A stretch of 64,000 nt of DNA, from positions 1,572,901-1,636,900 of the forward strand of contig NC_086355.1 in NCBI RefSeq assembly GCF_036324505.1, written 5' to 3'. The position numbers and the translations under genes were made by a program. Below, in pieces: positions 54,155 to 64,000 of the stretch. The notes below the pieces were generated by a model. It was given only the letters and a program-made list of their open reading frames with translations, was not told where the DNA came from and did not search any database. The stretch comes from Eleginops maclovinus (taxonomy: Eukaryota > Chordata > Actinopteri > Perciformes > Eleginopidae). Each line of letters opens with the position of its first letter. Within the stretch, counting starts at the first letter, position 1.

Positions 54155-54342
54155 CTGGTAGCCTCACTGCTGAAAACATGGGACTTTGGGTCACATATCT
54201 GTCTTATGAGAGACACGGCTGGCTTTCTGAGGTCTGTTCTTGTTGCTGCTCTGAAGGTAGATCCTGTCACCCTACCACTCCTTTGATCAAACCAAATTCT
54301 GGACTTGGACTGTGCTTGGGTCTCCTCCTCTACAATATCACT
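54155..54342 (-). CDS. YqaJ-nuclease protein, exon 3 (start of nuclease domain)
   Basis: The acceptor is TGTTTTCAG and the donor is ACCAG|GTATTC. The exon is 188 nt in phase with exons 2 and 4. It reads SDIVEEETQAQSKSRIWFDQ and then RSGRVTGSTFRAATRT. The R-x-G-R-x-T-[GA]-S pattern is the usual opening motif of YqaJ/lambda-exonuclease-type domains in transposon and viral proteins. The AG at its end completes an arginine with the first base of exon 4 (AG|A TGG). Confidence 0.82.
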
Positions 54343-54466
54343 CTGAAAACATGGCAATCCAAACAGTTTCTCATTTACATTGCAAGATAGCGCACACACA
54401 GTACACGTGCACATAACATGGTAGATCTTAGATTTCAGTCATTAGTAAACAGAATATGTTATGTAC

Positions 54467-55060
54467 CTGTTCTTCAGTGACAGTCAAGTCCTCAAATATT
54501 CCTTCTGCACGCTCTTGTAATTCAGCCAGGTTCAGGTCTCTTGCCTTCTTGTCATACAGACTGGTAAGGGGTTCAGGTAAATCTAGCTTGACAGCCTTGG
54601 GTACATAGGATGTGGCGTACCCGCGAACAACTGACAGGACTGCAGGTCTGCAGGACTTCCCATCTTGAGTCCGGCACTGTGAGAGATTTTGGTAGAACTG
54701 TGTTTGCTCAGCAGCAGTCAGGGGTGGGAAAGATGGGGGCGCAGAGGTACCCTTGGTGGAATTCCCCTTTTTATTTTGTTGAGTATGGTTGAATATGATG
54801 TCCTTGCCCTGCAGGTACTCCACATTCTTCGCAGCATCCTCACTGGGAGAGGCCCACTTGCATTTTTTGGATGTGCAGCTGATCTCCTCGTGCCTTGCGT
54901 TGTTTTTTCCCCACAGACTGAAGAGAACAGCTGACACATGAGAGCAGCTCTCCCCGAGTCCCGCTGTGCAGTTGCAGTGGGCTCCCAGCACAACACCGTC
55001 GTTCCTCACCACCACCCATGGCTTTAGTTGACTTTCATTAAGCCTTTGGGAGTGATTAAC
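54467..55060 (-). CDS. YqaJ-nuclease protein, exon 2 (SWIM zinc finger)
   Basis: The acceptor is TTCATATAG and the donor is GAACAG|GTACAT. The length is 594 nt, a whole number of codons. It encodes VNHSQRLNESQLKPWVVV, then a SWIM-type zinc finger with C145-x-C147 and C155-x-H157 (HCNCTAGLGESCSHV), then a KCKWASPSE segment and a linker. SWIM fingers are common in MULE and other transposases and bind DNA or protein. The exon joins exon 1 between whole codons (AGG|GTT). No frameshift or internal stop is seen. Confidence 0.83.
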
Positions 55061-55276
55061 CTATATGAAATTCCAAAACAGATAAATAAAGGTAAAAAAC
55101 GCCAGCCACTTTGGTTGAGTACGATCAAAAATACAAACTAGCAAGTTACAGATGCACTGCAGTAGCTATCCAAGCTAAAAAACATGCTAACGTGACACTT
55201 CCGTAGCTAGCCAAGCTAATAAACAAACAATGCTAACGTGACACTGCCTATCAAACTGGAATAATTTAATACTTAC

Positions 55277-55624
55277 CCTTGCAGTGATGATGCCGAAGTT
55301 TTTGGATGTAAGACTCCACAGTTGAATGTTGTTTACGAAGCCGGACTGACACCATTTGTAAGCCTCCAAGCTTTTGTACGCTCTGAGGGAGTCTCCTGAG
55401 TACACTGATGGAAAGCTTACAAGATAGCTGTGGATGTCTGCGTAGCGCAAGTCGGGTACATCGTCTTCAGAGCAGGAGGTTATGCTCTTGAAAAGCACAC
55501 CGGGTGAATTATATGGGTCGCTTATATTTAATCTCTCTAATTTTGTACTATAAAGCCGAATTTCACTTGAATTAAAATGAGAAGTATACTCGCTCGGTAA
55601 GAAAACACTGGCACCGGTGGTCAT
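55277..55624 (-). CDS. YqaJ-nuclease protein, exon 1
   Basis: The ATG at 55622-55624 opens MTTGASVFLPSEYTSHF, and the exon ends IITAR with donor AGG|GTAAGT. Length is 348 nt, 116 codons. The open frame runs further up into the terminal repeat but has no earlier ATG. The start codon lies only 2 nt inside the subterminal CCATTTTGGCAGTCA motif, so the promoter must lie in the terminal repeat or in flanking minisatellite. The four exons total 1836 nt (611 residues) with no break. I recognise no domain in this exon beyond its general likeness to the N-termini of YqaJ-type transposon proteins. Confidence 0.8.
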
Positions 55625-55626
55625 GT

Positions 55627-55679
55627 TGACTGCCAAAATGGTGGCTCCCAACCAAAAGTCACGTGACCGCAGGAGCTCT
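55627..55679 (-). repeat. Right terminal region of the ISL2EU-like element
   Basis: Read inward from 55679 on the minus strand: AGAGCTCCTGC directly joined to GGTCACGTGAC, then a 16-bp spacer, then CCATTTTGGCAGTCA and the nuclease-gene ATG. The same three blocks occur as at the left end, but without its 19-bp insert. Confidence 0.75.
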
Positions 55680-55962
55680 ATAAAGGAACTACAGCACGGT
55701 CACATGACTTCAGGTCACCGCCACTAAGCTAAAGGAGGCTAATGTTGGGCTATAAAGGAACTACAGCACGGTCACATGACTTCAGGTCACCACCGCTAAG
55801 CTAAAGGAGGCTAATGTTGGGCTATAAAGGAACTACAGCACGGTCACATGACTTCATGTCTCCACTGCTAAGCTAAAGGCGGCTAATGTTGGGCTATAAA
55901 GGAACTACAGCACGGTCACATGACTTCACGTCACCACCGCTAAGCTAAAGGAGGCTAATGTT
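55680..55962 (+). repeat. Minisatellite A, array 4, right part (about 4 copies)
   Basis: The array resumes with TATAAAGGAACTACAGC directly after the transposon and runs four units. Removing the element and one target copy restores a normal unit, so the array is older than the insertion. Confidence 0.96.
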
Positions 55963-56742
55963 TTCATAATTGTCTACACAACTGGTCTCGTGTTCGAGAC
56001 ACACTTCGGCTTTGGCTTCACTTTTAAGACCCGAGGTTGTGACTTGTTTTTCTAAAGCACAGAGCTCAATAAAGTGACGAGAGTTTTAGTCATGGTTGAA
56101 GTTTAAAGAATGGAGTGTGTGTTCCAGTGCTCCCTTTGATGTGAGAGGAAGATGATCACAGTGTGTTCAGCGTTCCTGTGATCTCATGCTAGTCATTAGC
56201 TTCCCTGCAGCATCTGCTGTAAGGAGTCATGGTCTCGTAAAACTCTTCATGCTTTCCTTCACTTCCACCTTCTCCTTTTCTCCTAGTCAGTTTTCTCTTG
56301 TGAAGAGCGTGCTACCCAGTGCAGATTTGGTGTTCTTAATGTATATTTTAACAGACTATTACTCTCTTTTTACTCTGCCATGTTGACACTGTGGCAGAAA
56401 TAGTAATACTCATGTCCTACGCATTGTGCAGCTCTATGCAGTTTATTCTTCAGATATTAAATCATGTTATTGCTTATTTTGTTTGTTAAAAGGTACATAT
56501 TGTAACCTTTACTCATTATGTTTGTTTCAGAAAAGGCCAAAGACACCTTTTTTAAACCTTGTGTACACTATACAAATACTATTTAGGTGGAGGTTGAAGC
56601 AAGTAAAATTTCAGTCTCTGCAAAAATTCTGCACAACAAAAATTGCAACAGCTGCAAACACAACTCTGACATATTATAACCTTTTGAAATTGATGTCCTG
56701 CTTAATGACACATCCATCAGAAAAAATAAGAATTCATTTAAA

Positions 56743-57345
56743 GTCATGTTTCTGTCCGCCCAATTGAAATGAAGTCCAATATTTTGAGTCTTTAGCAGCT
56801 AAATGCTACTAGTTGTCACCAGCTTACTGTGTCCGTAAGCTGATACACTTGTGAAAAAATGACTCGCTGTGGTTAGAAATAGTTATTAAAGCAGTAAGAC
56901 TAAGCCAAGACACTAACGCACTAAAACAGGCTGAAAGATGATAACATGCTGTGTGAATTTGAGTGGAAACAACCCCCTTTACATCAGTGATTTGACTCAT
57001 TGTTTGCAGGATTCGATCAAACCAGGACCCGCATTTATGCATTTTTGGCCATTTCTGGGCAACGAAAAGCTGCAGGAATCGACGCGGCATTGAAAGATGT
57101 GTTTCTGTCCACCTGATGAAAGAAAGTCCAATATTTTGACTCTTGAGCAGCTAAATGCTTCTAGTTTCACCAGCTAACTGTGACTGGTTGCTGATTTTCT
57201 GGTCAAAACAAATACCTGCTGTGGTTAGAAGTAGTCAATAAAAGCACTAAGAGACAATAAAGACAATAAAGCTGCAGACCATGAAACAAAAAGAAGCTGA
57301 AAGGCGATAAAACGCTGTCGAACGCTGAGGGAAACTGACCCCTTT
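56743..57345 (+). repeat. Diverged direct duplication (period about 357 bp) of a common fish repeat
   Basis: AGTCCAATATTTTGAGTCTT-TAGCAGCTAAATGCT ... CACCAGCT ... GCTGTGGTTAGAAATAGT in the first copy matches the second from 57100 with many substitutions. The AGCAGCTAAATGCT-CACCAGCTA block is familiar from many fish genomes (memory). Confidence 0.65.
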
Positions 57346-58323
57346 TAGAAATCTACACTCATGCTAAGGCATCTCTTACACAGATTTAGTTCATGCACTT
57401 CAGAACCAACAGTATTCACTCTGACAGTCCTGCCTCATAATATTCCCCACTTGTTTCGGCTTTGGAGCATAAAGTTTTGCCCCCAGCTGAGTCGAACACA
57501 AAGCTTGTTCCATCTTTTCAGGAGCAGAGTAAAATGAACTTCCTCTCCAGGAGGCTGTAGGAGCAGCATTGCCTGCAGAGTGCATCATCCGTCTGTTGCA
57601 GGAATCCATTTAGGAGCTGTTTTACTGTAACACTCTGACACTGCCCTGCAGCCGGGACGGGAGAAACTGGATTTTTTTGGGGGGTGATTTGGTGCTAATT
57701 GTGTTTGTTTACATGCACACCAGAAGGCTGGGTCACACAAATGTCAACAAGTGTTATTGTTGGTCCGTCAGTGTTGGTTGAGACTGATCTGCTTTATCTC
57801 ATCTCTGGGGTAAAAAGGCACAGAGGCTGATCACTATAAGCCGAAGAGAAGACCTGTCCTCATGTTGACTAGTGTCTCCTCTAATGCTATTACCAAATCA
57901 ATGCTGGTTAACACGAGCCGAATCGATGGATTCCACGGCCCACAGGACGGATGAATAATTTGGTTAGGCTCAAACAATGAATGGGTAACACTCAGAATTT
58001 ATTAGGAGCTGCATTTAACATTTTCTACAAGATGTTCAGCACACTGTGATGACTTTAGTATAACTATAACTCCTGTGAATGGAGGCAGATGATGAACATA
58101 AACCACAACAGTTGATCCACTACAAACACTGGTTTCACTTATCCACAAAGGATAACCAAAAATGTGCAATTTGTATGCAACTTAGCGCTGTTGTCTCTAC
58201 ATTATTAAGATCATTAACCCCATGAATAAAAGGACCCTGGTCTTAGGAAGGGCTCCATTTATTAGTGTCCTCTGAGTGAACGCCAGGAAAACCTCAACAC
58301 CTCCCTCCCGTATGTGTGGTGTG

Positions 58324-58346
58324 CAGCAGCAGCAGCAGCAGCAGCA
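58324..58346 (+). repeat. (CAG)n repeat, 7 units
   Basis: Short trinucleotide tract; no supporting coding frame. Confidence 0.9.
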
Positions 58347-59049
58347 CTCTGGAAATGAATATGTTTCTCTGAAAAATCTCTCTTTTAGTGTTTGCTCAAT
58401 TTCATCTGCCCCGTGGTACTGTGTCCCCCGACAGGTGAGTTGAAAGACGTGCTGCAGGAACGTAATGGACACATTTTTAATGGATTGTTGCTCCGCCGCG
58501 CAGAGGAAGGAGGGGAAAACACCATTATTCACTCGTGGACTCGCGTCTGTGGGAAGCACTTAGAGAATGTTCAGCTCTTCAGACGCATGTTGTGTTACAG
58601 AGTTTAGTGTTTGTATTAATGTGGCTTTCTGCAGGCAGAGGAGATCCACACGATGCATAAAAGATCACAGCATCTTTCACAACAATCAGTCACAGATTGA
58701 TGCTCCCTTTCTAAAGGTGAACCATGTAAAAGCTTTTTTATAAAGGAGGTATTTATCTCCGCTGTGTTCGGAAGTGTCTCTTAAGTACGGTGGCCGTTAG
58801 GTGCTAACGCTAACAGCCCAACATTTCCACGAGGAGAGATTTTTCTGTCAACATTTTCTTCTGTCAAATATTTTTATGGCTCAACTTTTTTTTTTTCTCA
58901 TCATTTTCCTTTTTGTCATCTACTTCTCTCCTTATGTTTTTGCAGCGTTTGGTTTTCTTATATTGCACTTTGTTAGCAGCACACATTGGTCAGAAATGTA
59001 CACAAACATAAAATGGCTGCAATGTTCAGCTGAATTCCAATTTCCCTTG

Positions 59050-59108
59050 CTCATCCCTCCCAATCCCACCCAATCAACCCTCCCCAGCAACCCCAGCTGT
59101 CCCCTCGA
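59050..59108 (-). other. G-rich tract with quadruplex potential
   Basis: On the minus strand there are at least six runs of three or more G separated by short loops (GGGG, GGGG, GGGGAGGG, GGGTGGG, GGGAGGG). The tract lies just beyond the apparent 3' end of the LINE. G-rich tracts near 3' ends are known in L1 elements. Whether it belongs to the element or is host sequence is unclear. Confidence 0.55.
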
Positions 59109-59314
59109 GTTCAGATTTAATAAGAGTACTTGTTCAATATATTTGTCACACCGAGTATATGGGAAAAGTGCCATTACACATGATATACTTCAATGTACAA
59201 GGATAACAAAATATATCAGTCTATAAAGAAGTAAAGGAAATCAAATAAAAACAATGGAAGAATAAAAGAGTAAATAAAGAGTAATTGAAAGAAAGGGGGG
59301 GAGGGGGGGGGACC

Positions 59315-62300
59315 CTACTCGTCCTGGTTTAGTGGAACTTGAAGACTGCCATAATAATCTAAGAAGGTCCAAATCTGTATAAACTTCTGCAAAGAGCCTT
59401 TCAGTGTGTATCTGATTTTCTCAAGTTTAAGGAAGTGCATAGTGTCTCTAATCCATCTTGTAAAGTGGGGAGGTGCTTGGTCCTTCCAGGAGAGAAGGAT
59501 CAGTCGTCTAGCGATCAGGGAGGTAAAAGCTGTGACTGCCTGAGCTCTACCTTTAAGGGAGCCGGCTACAGGAGTGAAACCAAATAAGGCACATATAGGG
59601 TTGGGAGTGATGTCCTTTTGAAACATCTTGGAGTAAGCACTGAAAATGATGCCCCAAAATGTGCTGAGGTTGGGGCATGACCAATGTGCATGTGATCTGC
59701 TGGTTGATTGCCACAGCGAGGACATGAAGGGTCTATATTAGGGAACAGTTTCGCCAGCCTTGCTTTGGTATAATGGACTCTCAGAACAATTTTGAGTTGT
59801 ATTAACCTGTGCCTAGCACACGGGGAAGAGGTATGTATTAAGTCCAGCATTTTTGCCATTGTTCATCTGCTATTTCCTCACCTAAGTCGTTCTCCCAAAG
59901 GTTCCGGACATCCTGCAGAGATAAAGGGGTGATATTGCTTATAGTGCTATAGAGAATAGAAACTAGCCCTTTGTTGCATGGGGCTAATGAGAGAATATGA
60001 TCGACGGCATTGTTCATAGGACGGTCAGGAAAAGAGGAAGTCTTTTTTTGAACAAAATTCCTAATCTGGAGATATCTGAAGAAGTTAGATTTTGGTAGAT
60101 TCAATAATTGAGAAAGTTGTGAAATGATCCAAATGTCCCATCAACGTACAGAGCACCAATGGATTTAATGCCCTTCGAGTCCCAGATCCTAAAAGTAGAG
60201 TCAGAGAGGGAGGGAGGGAAGTTGTAGTTATTCTTGAGGGGAGAGTGTATCGATGTTGTCTGCAAACTGAAATGCCTTTTGAACTGTGACCACATTCTGA
60301 TGGAGTCATATACCACTGGATTAGATTTGAATTGGCATAAAGGAGGAGGTGACGGAGCACATAGTACAGAACGCAGATTAAATGGAGTACAGGACTGTTC
60401 CAATTGTACCCAGGTCTCACCCCTGTCAGGTTCAGCTCCCCTCATCCATTGTAACAGTGCTTTTATGTTGCATGCCCAACAGTAGTGAATACAATTGGGT
60501 AGGCCCTCTGAAGTGCATTTCTCCTAATTCTTGGAGGTTTGCCATTCCAAATAAGGGATGATAGGCTCCTCTCCAAGGAGTGAAAAAAAGACTTTTTTTA
60601 TCAAGATAGGGATGCTCTGGAAAAGGTAGAGAAATGTTGGTACACAGACATTTTAATTAGATTAACACGACCGATGATGGACAGTGGAAGGTAAAGAGAG
60701 GTGAAAAAGAAGATGTAATCTCAACTCCAAGATATTTAAAGCCCTTTTTGACAATTCTGAATGGGAGGTTTGCTGCAGGGATTAAAGAGGCAGATTGATT
60801 GAGGGGAAACATCTCGCTTTTTTCCATACTTAGTTTTGTAGCCTGAGATTTTCCCAAATGGATGTAGGATATTGAGAATAGGGGGGACAGATGTGAGTGG
60901 GTCTGTAACATATAAAAGAATGTCATCGGCATATAAGCATGTTTTGTGTGTAATGCCTCCGCGCGTCACACCAAGGAAGTCATCGGATTGTCTCTATGGC
61001 TAGAGGTTCCACGGCAATGGCGAACAGAAGGGGAGATCAAGTGCAGCCTTGGCGTGTGCCTCTGCCAAGAGGGAAGTTTCCAGAATGTTGTCCGTTAGTA
61101 ATTACAGTGGCTAGCGGTTGAGAGTAGAGGAGTTTAATCCATGAGATAAAAGAGTCTTCGAATCCAAATTTTTGAAGTGTAAAAAAAGATATTGCCATTC
61201 AACTCGATCGAACGCTTTTTCAGCGTCAACAGATATCACCATTTCGGGAGAGCAGGATGAAGTTGAGTAAACAATATCAAAAAGCCTGCGGAGAGTGGAG
61301 CTGGAGTGTCTGTTTGAGATAAAGCCAGTTTGGTCTGAAGAGATTAACTGCGGAGTGATCTTCTCCAGCCGTGATGCTAGGACCTTAGATAGAATTTGTA
61401 ATCCACATTAAGTAGGGAGATTGGACGATATGAGGCGCATTGAAGCGGGTCTTTGCCCCCTTTTGGTATGAGAGTTATTGCAGCTTGTCGTAAAGTAGGC
61501 GGAAGAAGGCCAGATGAGAGGGATTCATTAAACATGTCTTTAAGCAAGGGGCATAGTTGATGCGCACATTTTTTATAGAATTCTGAATATAACCGTCCGG
61601 TCCAGGTGTTTTATTACATTTTAAAGATTTGATCGCTTCCAGAATTTCTTCTTTGGAGATCTGACCTCCCGATAAAGAGTTGTGTTCGGCTGGAACAGAA
61701 GGGAAAGGACGTTTGTCAAAGAAATGGTTGAGCTGTGAAGAATTATCCCACTCCGAGCTGTACAAGCCGCTATAGTACTCTTTGAAAGTGTTGTTGATTT
61801 TGTGGTCTGTGACTATCTCTCCTGTTTTATTATGAACCTTAGGAATAAGACGAGAGGACTGGGCTTGACGAGCCTGCCGGGCCAGTAGCCTGCCCGCCTT
61901 ATCACCCGAGTCATAAACAGCGAATTGAGATTTTGTAAGTAGATGTGTGGCTCTGTCCGTGGAAAGTAAGTTGTATTCTGTCTGTAGGCGTAGCCGTTCT
62001 TTAGAAAGTTCAGGACAAGGCGATAATGAGTAGCGATTATCAATCTCCGAAATAGAACGTGAGATCTCACAGATTTTGGACTCTCTTGCTTTTTTTGCCC
62101 TGGAGGAAAATTCTATTATTTGCCCACGAAGGTTGCCCTTAAGGGTCTCCCATAAGGTTGAGTGAGAGATTTCTGGGGAGGCATTAGTTTCAAGAAAAAA
62201 AACAATCTGAGAAATAATATGAGTTACGAATTGTGTGTCAGCTAGGAGGAGGGAGTGAAGTCTCCAGCTGCGAGAGGGTCTAAAGGAGTTCGGTAATGTT

Positions 62301-63010
62301 AGTTGAAATGAAACTGCTCCATGGTCTGATATTGTAATACTGTGATATGAGCAGGAGCTAACATTTCCCAGTAATCTCTTACCTAAAATAAAGTAGTCGA
62401 TACGGTGTATGTGTGATGAACATTGGAGAAAAAGGAAAAAATCTGCAGATATCAGAAAGACCATTTTCAACAACAGAAGTGTTGATCACTTTGGCAGATT
62501 TGGTGAGAGGTTGAACCCTGCTGGAGGATCTATCCAATGCAGTGTTAAGCACACAGTTAAGGTCTCCCCCTCTTATCAAATTGTAGTTGTTGTCGTCGGG
62601 TATGATGGAGAATAGCTTGTTAAAGAAATTATAATCATCACAGTTTGGAGCATAAACATTCACCATAATGACAAGGCTGGCAAACAACCGACCCGAGACA
62701 ATGACAAATCTCCCATCTGTGTCAGCGATCACCTCCTTAGCTTGAAATGGAATGTCCTTATGTGTGAGGATAGCTGTCCCTCTTGCTTTGGCATTAAACC
62801 GCGAATGATAAACTGGCCAACCCATCCCCTCTTGAGATACTTAGCGTGATCGTTTTTGAGATGCGTTTCCTGTAGAAGGACTATGTGTGAATGTAGCTTT
62901 CGGAGATAGGAGTCTATTTTCTGTCTTTTCACCCAATTATTCATACCTTCAGTATTCAAAGACATAAAGTGGATGGGCTGAGTTTGATTGCAGTTAGATG
63001 CAGTTGTCAT
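59315..63010 (-). pseudogene. L1/Tx1-like LINE ORF2 (endonuclease + reverse transcriptase), frameshifted
   Basis: Read on the minus strand from 63010, it begins IHFMSLNTEGMNNWVKRQKI and LLQETHL, the N-terminus of the APE-type endonuclease. It continues with VNVYAPN, GGDLNCVL and SDHGAVSFQL. The reverse transcriptase has NKTPGPDGY (about 61600), LIPKGGKDPLQCASYRPISL (about 61440), VDAEKAFDRVEW (about 61220) and YADDILLYV (about 60915). The C-terminal RVHYTKARLAKLFP, CPRCGNQPADHMH and RILL-W-type region runs to a stop at 59315-59317. Frame changes occur near 62815, 62430, 61400, 61190, 60800 and 59690, so it cannot make ORF2p. The domain order (endonuclease before RT) and motifs fit the L1 superfamily, Tx1-type fish elements in particular. 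Clade assignment is from memory. Confidence 0.88.
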
Positions 63011-63397
63011 GTTCTAAGAGATTAGAGAGGTAAATACAAGCAGTAGGGGTGAAGGGGGGAGTGGAGTAGGGCAAAGAAAGAAAAGAGAAGAAAAAGGAAA
63101 CTGAACAGATGGCATAAAACACAAAACACACAACCTGGAGAAGGACAGCATCCCAGAGGGGACGTGGAGCTCAAACTGTGCTCCTGCCAGTTCTCAACAC
63201 TCAACTTCCACAGAACTCTGTTATCAGCAGTCACATTTGCAAAAACAGTACACAGGTTCACATGAACTTGTGCAAAAAACCCTGAGAGACTGGTTATAAT
63301 GAATGGTAGAACTTTACGTAACGTAAGAAGGTAACATGGAGGAAAACTATTTTGTGTGTGGAGTGTGGAGTGAGTATGCATGCGTGCGTGCGGGTAC

Positions 63398-63398
<1 letters not shown>

Positions 63399-63486
<88 letters not shown>
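63399..63486 (+). repeat. (GT)n microsatellite inside the LINE
   Basis: An 88-bp tract between the ORF1 and ORF2 remnants, preceded by GCGTGCGTGCGGGTACGCG. Confidence 0.98.
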
Positions 63487-63490
<4 letters not shown>

Positions 63491-63689
63491 AGCGCATCTA
63501 TCTGACCGGGCATCTTTGTGCATCTTAATTGTCATTAAAGAGGAGCAGCGTTGTGTGGACCAACTATAAAGGTTTAGCTCCACACAAAATCCATGCACAG
63601 TAAGAAAGAGCCTGGTGAATTCAAATACCTTTCAGCGCCTCCACAACTCCATCTCTGTGATTTTCACGGTCATTATACACGTTTATGAA

Positions 63690-64000
63690 ATAGATGGAGA
63701 GGAAGATGTACCTGGGAGGCTGCAGCGAATTAAGGAGGAAACTTCTTCTGGCGATCATTCTTTAATTTCTGACCGTTCTTGTCAGGTGACCTGGAGCAGG
63801 AGAAAACATCCTGTATGCGAACCCGGCGTCTCTCAGCTGCTGTTTGACCGCGGAGTATGTGGCTCTTTTCTTGGAGACCTCCACGCTGTAGTCCGGGAAA
63901 ATGTGTATTTGGGCTCCGCGAAAAGAGAGAGGTCCGGTCTCCCTCGCTAGTTTCAGGATGCGCTCCTTGGTCTGGAAGGGGTGGATCCGGGCGATGAACG
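63690..64000 (-). pseudogene. L1-like LINE ORF1 remnant (C-terminal part), runs off the right edge
   Basis: The minus-strand frame entering from the right edge reads FIARIHPFQTKERILKLARE, then GAQIHIFPDYSVEVSKKR and YSAVKQQLRDAGFAYRMF, then loses homology and stops at 63762-63764. IHIFPDYS followed by an LR-x-x-GF-Y motif is typical of the RRM/C-terminal domain of L1 ORF1 (the RNA-binding chaperone). A weak SPEEVSSLI match in another frame suggests a frameshift near 63800. It lies upstream of ORF2 on the same strand, as expected. The rest lies outside the window. Confidence 0.75.

Larger units (their letters stand above)
50543..55679. mobile_element. ISL2EU-like DNA transposon with two genes, inserted in minisatellite A
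   Basis: The element is about 5.14 kb. Its outer terminal inverted repeats are AGAGCTCCTGC at 50543-50553 and the complement GCAGGAGCTCT at 55669-55679. Subterminal repeats are GGTCACGTGAC (50573-50583; complement 55658-55668) and CCATTTTGGCAGTCA (50602-50616; complement 55627-55641). The minisatellite unit normally reads GGGCTATAAAGG. Here GGGCTATA precedes the element and TATAAAGG follows it, so the target duplication is AT if the element starts at AGAGC, or TATA if it starts at GAGC. Inside are a THAP-DDE transposase (+) and a YqaJ-nuclease protein (-) pointing at each other. From memory, this pair plus a 2-bp duplication is the signature of the ISL2EU superfamily, a relative of PIF/Harbinger and bacterial IS5/ISL2. 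A Harbinger assignment is the main alternative, but Harbinger carries a MYB-like second gene and a 3-bp duplication. Confidence 0.85.
55963..59119. other. Intergenic sequence, no gene recognised
   Basis: Holds the 357-bp diverged duplication, a CAG run and the G-rich tract listed separately. No exon was recognised. Confidence 0.5.
59120..64000 (-). mobile_element. Degenerate L1/Tx1-like LINE, nearly full length
   Basis: ORF1 remnant, an inter-ORF region with a (GT)n tract, ORF2 remnant and a 3'UTR follow one another on the minus strand. The 3'UTR after the ORF2 stop is C-rich and then T-rich (59230-59315), followed by a region ending near TATTGAACAAG (about 59130). I could not find target duplications or a clear poly(A) tail, so the 3' boundary is approximate. 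Confidence 0.75.

Noticed and set aside
58932..59174. Minus-strand open frame after the LINE
   Set aside because: It comes from the G-rich tract and 3' flank, and has no likeness to LINE proteins.

Overview
The window looks like teleost (ray-finned fish) DNA. It has very dense long (AC)n/(GT)n microsatellites, fish-type dispersed repeats, an L1/Tx1-like LINE and an ISL2EU-type DNA transposon. The only host protein-coding gene I can support is cask (calcium/calmodulin-dependent serine kinase, a MAGUK scaffold) on the minus strand. Coding exon 1 lies at 46891-46949 and exon 2 at 1391-1503. Their reading phases join exactly, so 1504-46890 is cask intron 1 (about 45.4 kb). The remaining cask exons lie beyond the left edge. 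A CpG-containing 5'UTR/promoter region sits just above exon 1 (about 46950-47850).

Intron 1 contains no other gene I can recognise. It holds more than twenty microsatellite tracts, a (GGAA)n block, copies of a dispersed fish repeat, diverged duplications and two minisatellite families. Family A has a 72-bp unit and occurs at 2495-3514, 24046-24796 and 39743-40740. Family B has a 57-bp unit and occurs at 8251-8956 and 36759-37310. All arrays of both families run in the same orientation.

Upstream of cask (47.9-64 kb) are a fourth family A array (50256-55962), cut exactly in one unit by a 5.1-kb ISL2EU-like transposon, and then an L1/Tx1-like LINE on the minus strand (about 59.1 kb to the right edge). 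The transposon (about 50543-55679) carries two convergent multi-exon genes. One is a plus-strand THAP-DDE transposase with a probable 1-base frameshift near its C-terminus. The other is a minus-strand SWIM zinc finger / YqaJ nuclease / PHD-like protein that splices in silico into an open frame of 611 residues. The LINE has ORF1 and ORF2 remnants broken by several frameshifts.

The most interesting points are: the near-complete two-gene transposon with a readable target duplication inside a minisatellite; the likeness of the 72-bp unit to that transposon's own terminus, including a GTCACRTGAC E-box; the derivation of the 57-bp array from an internal piece of a dispersed element; and a chained inverted-repeat structure at 49056-49458.
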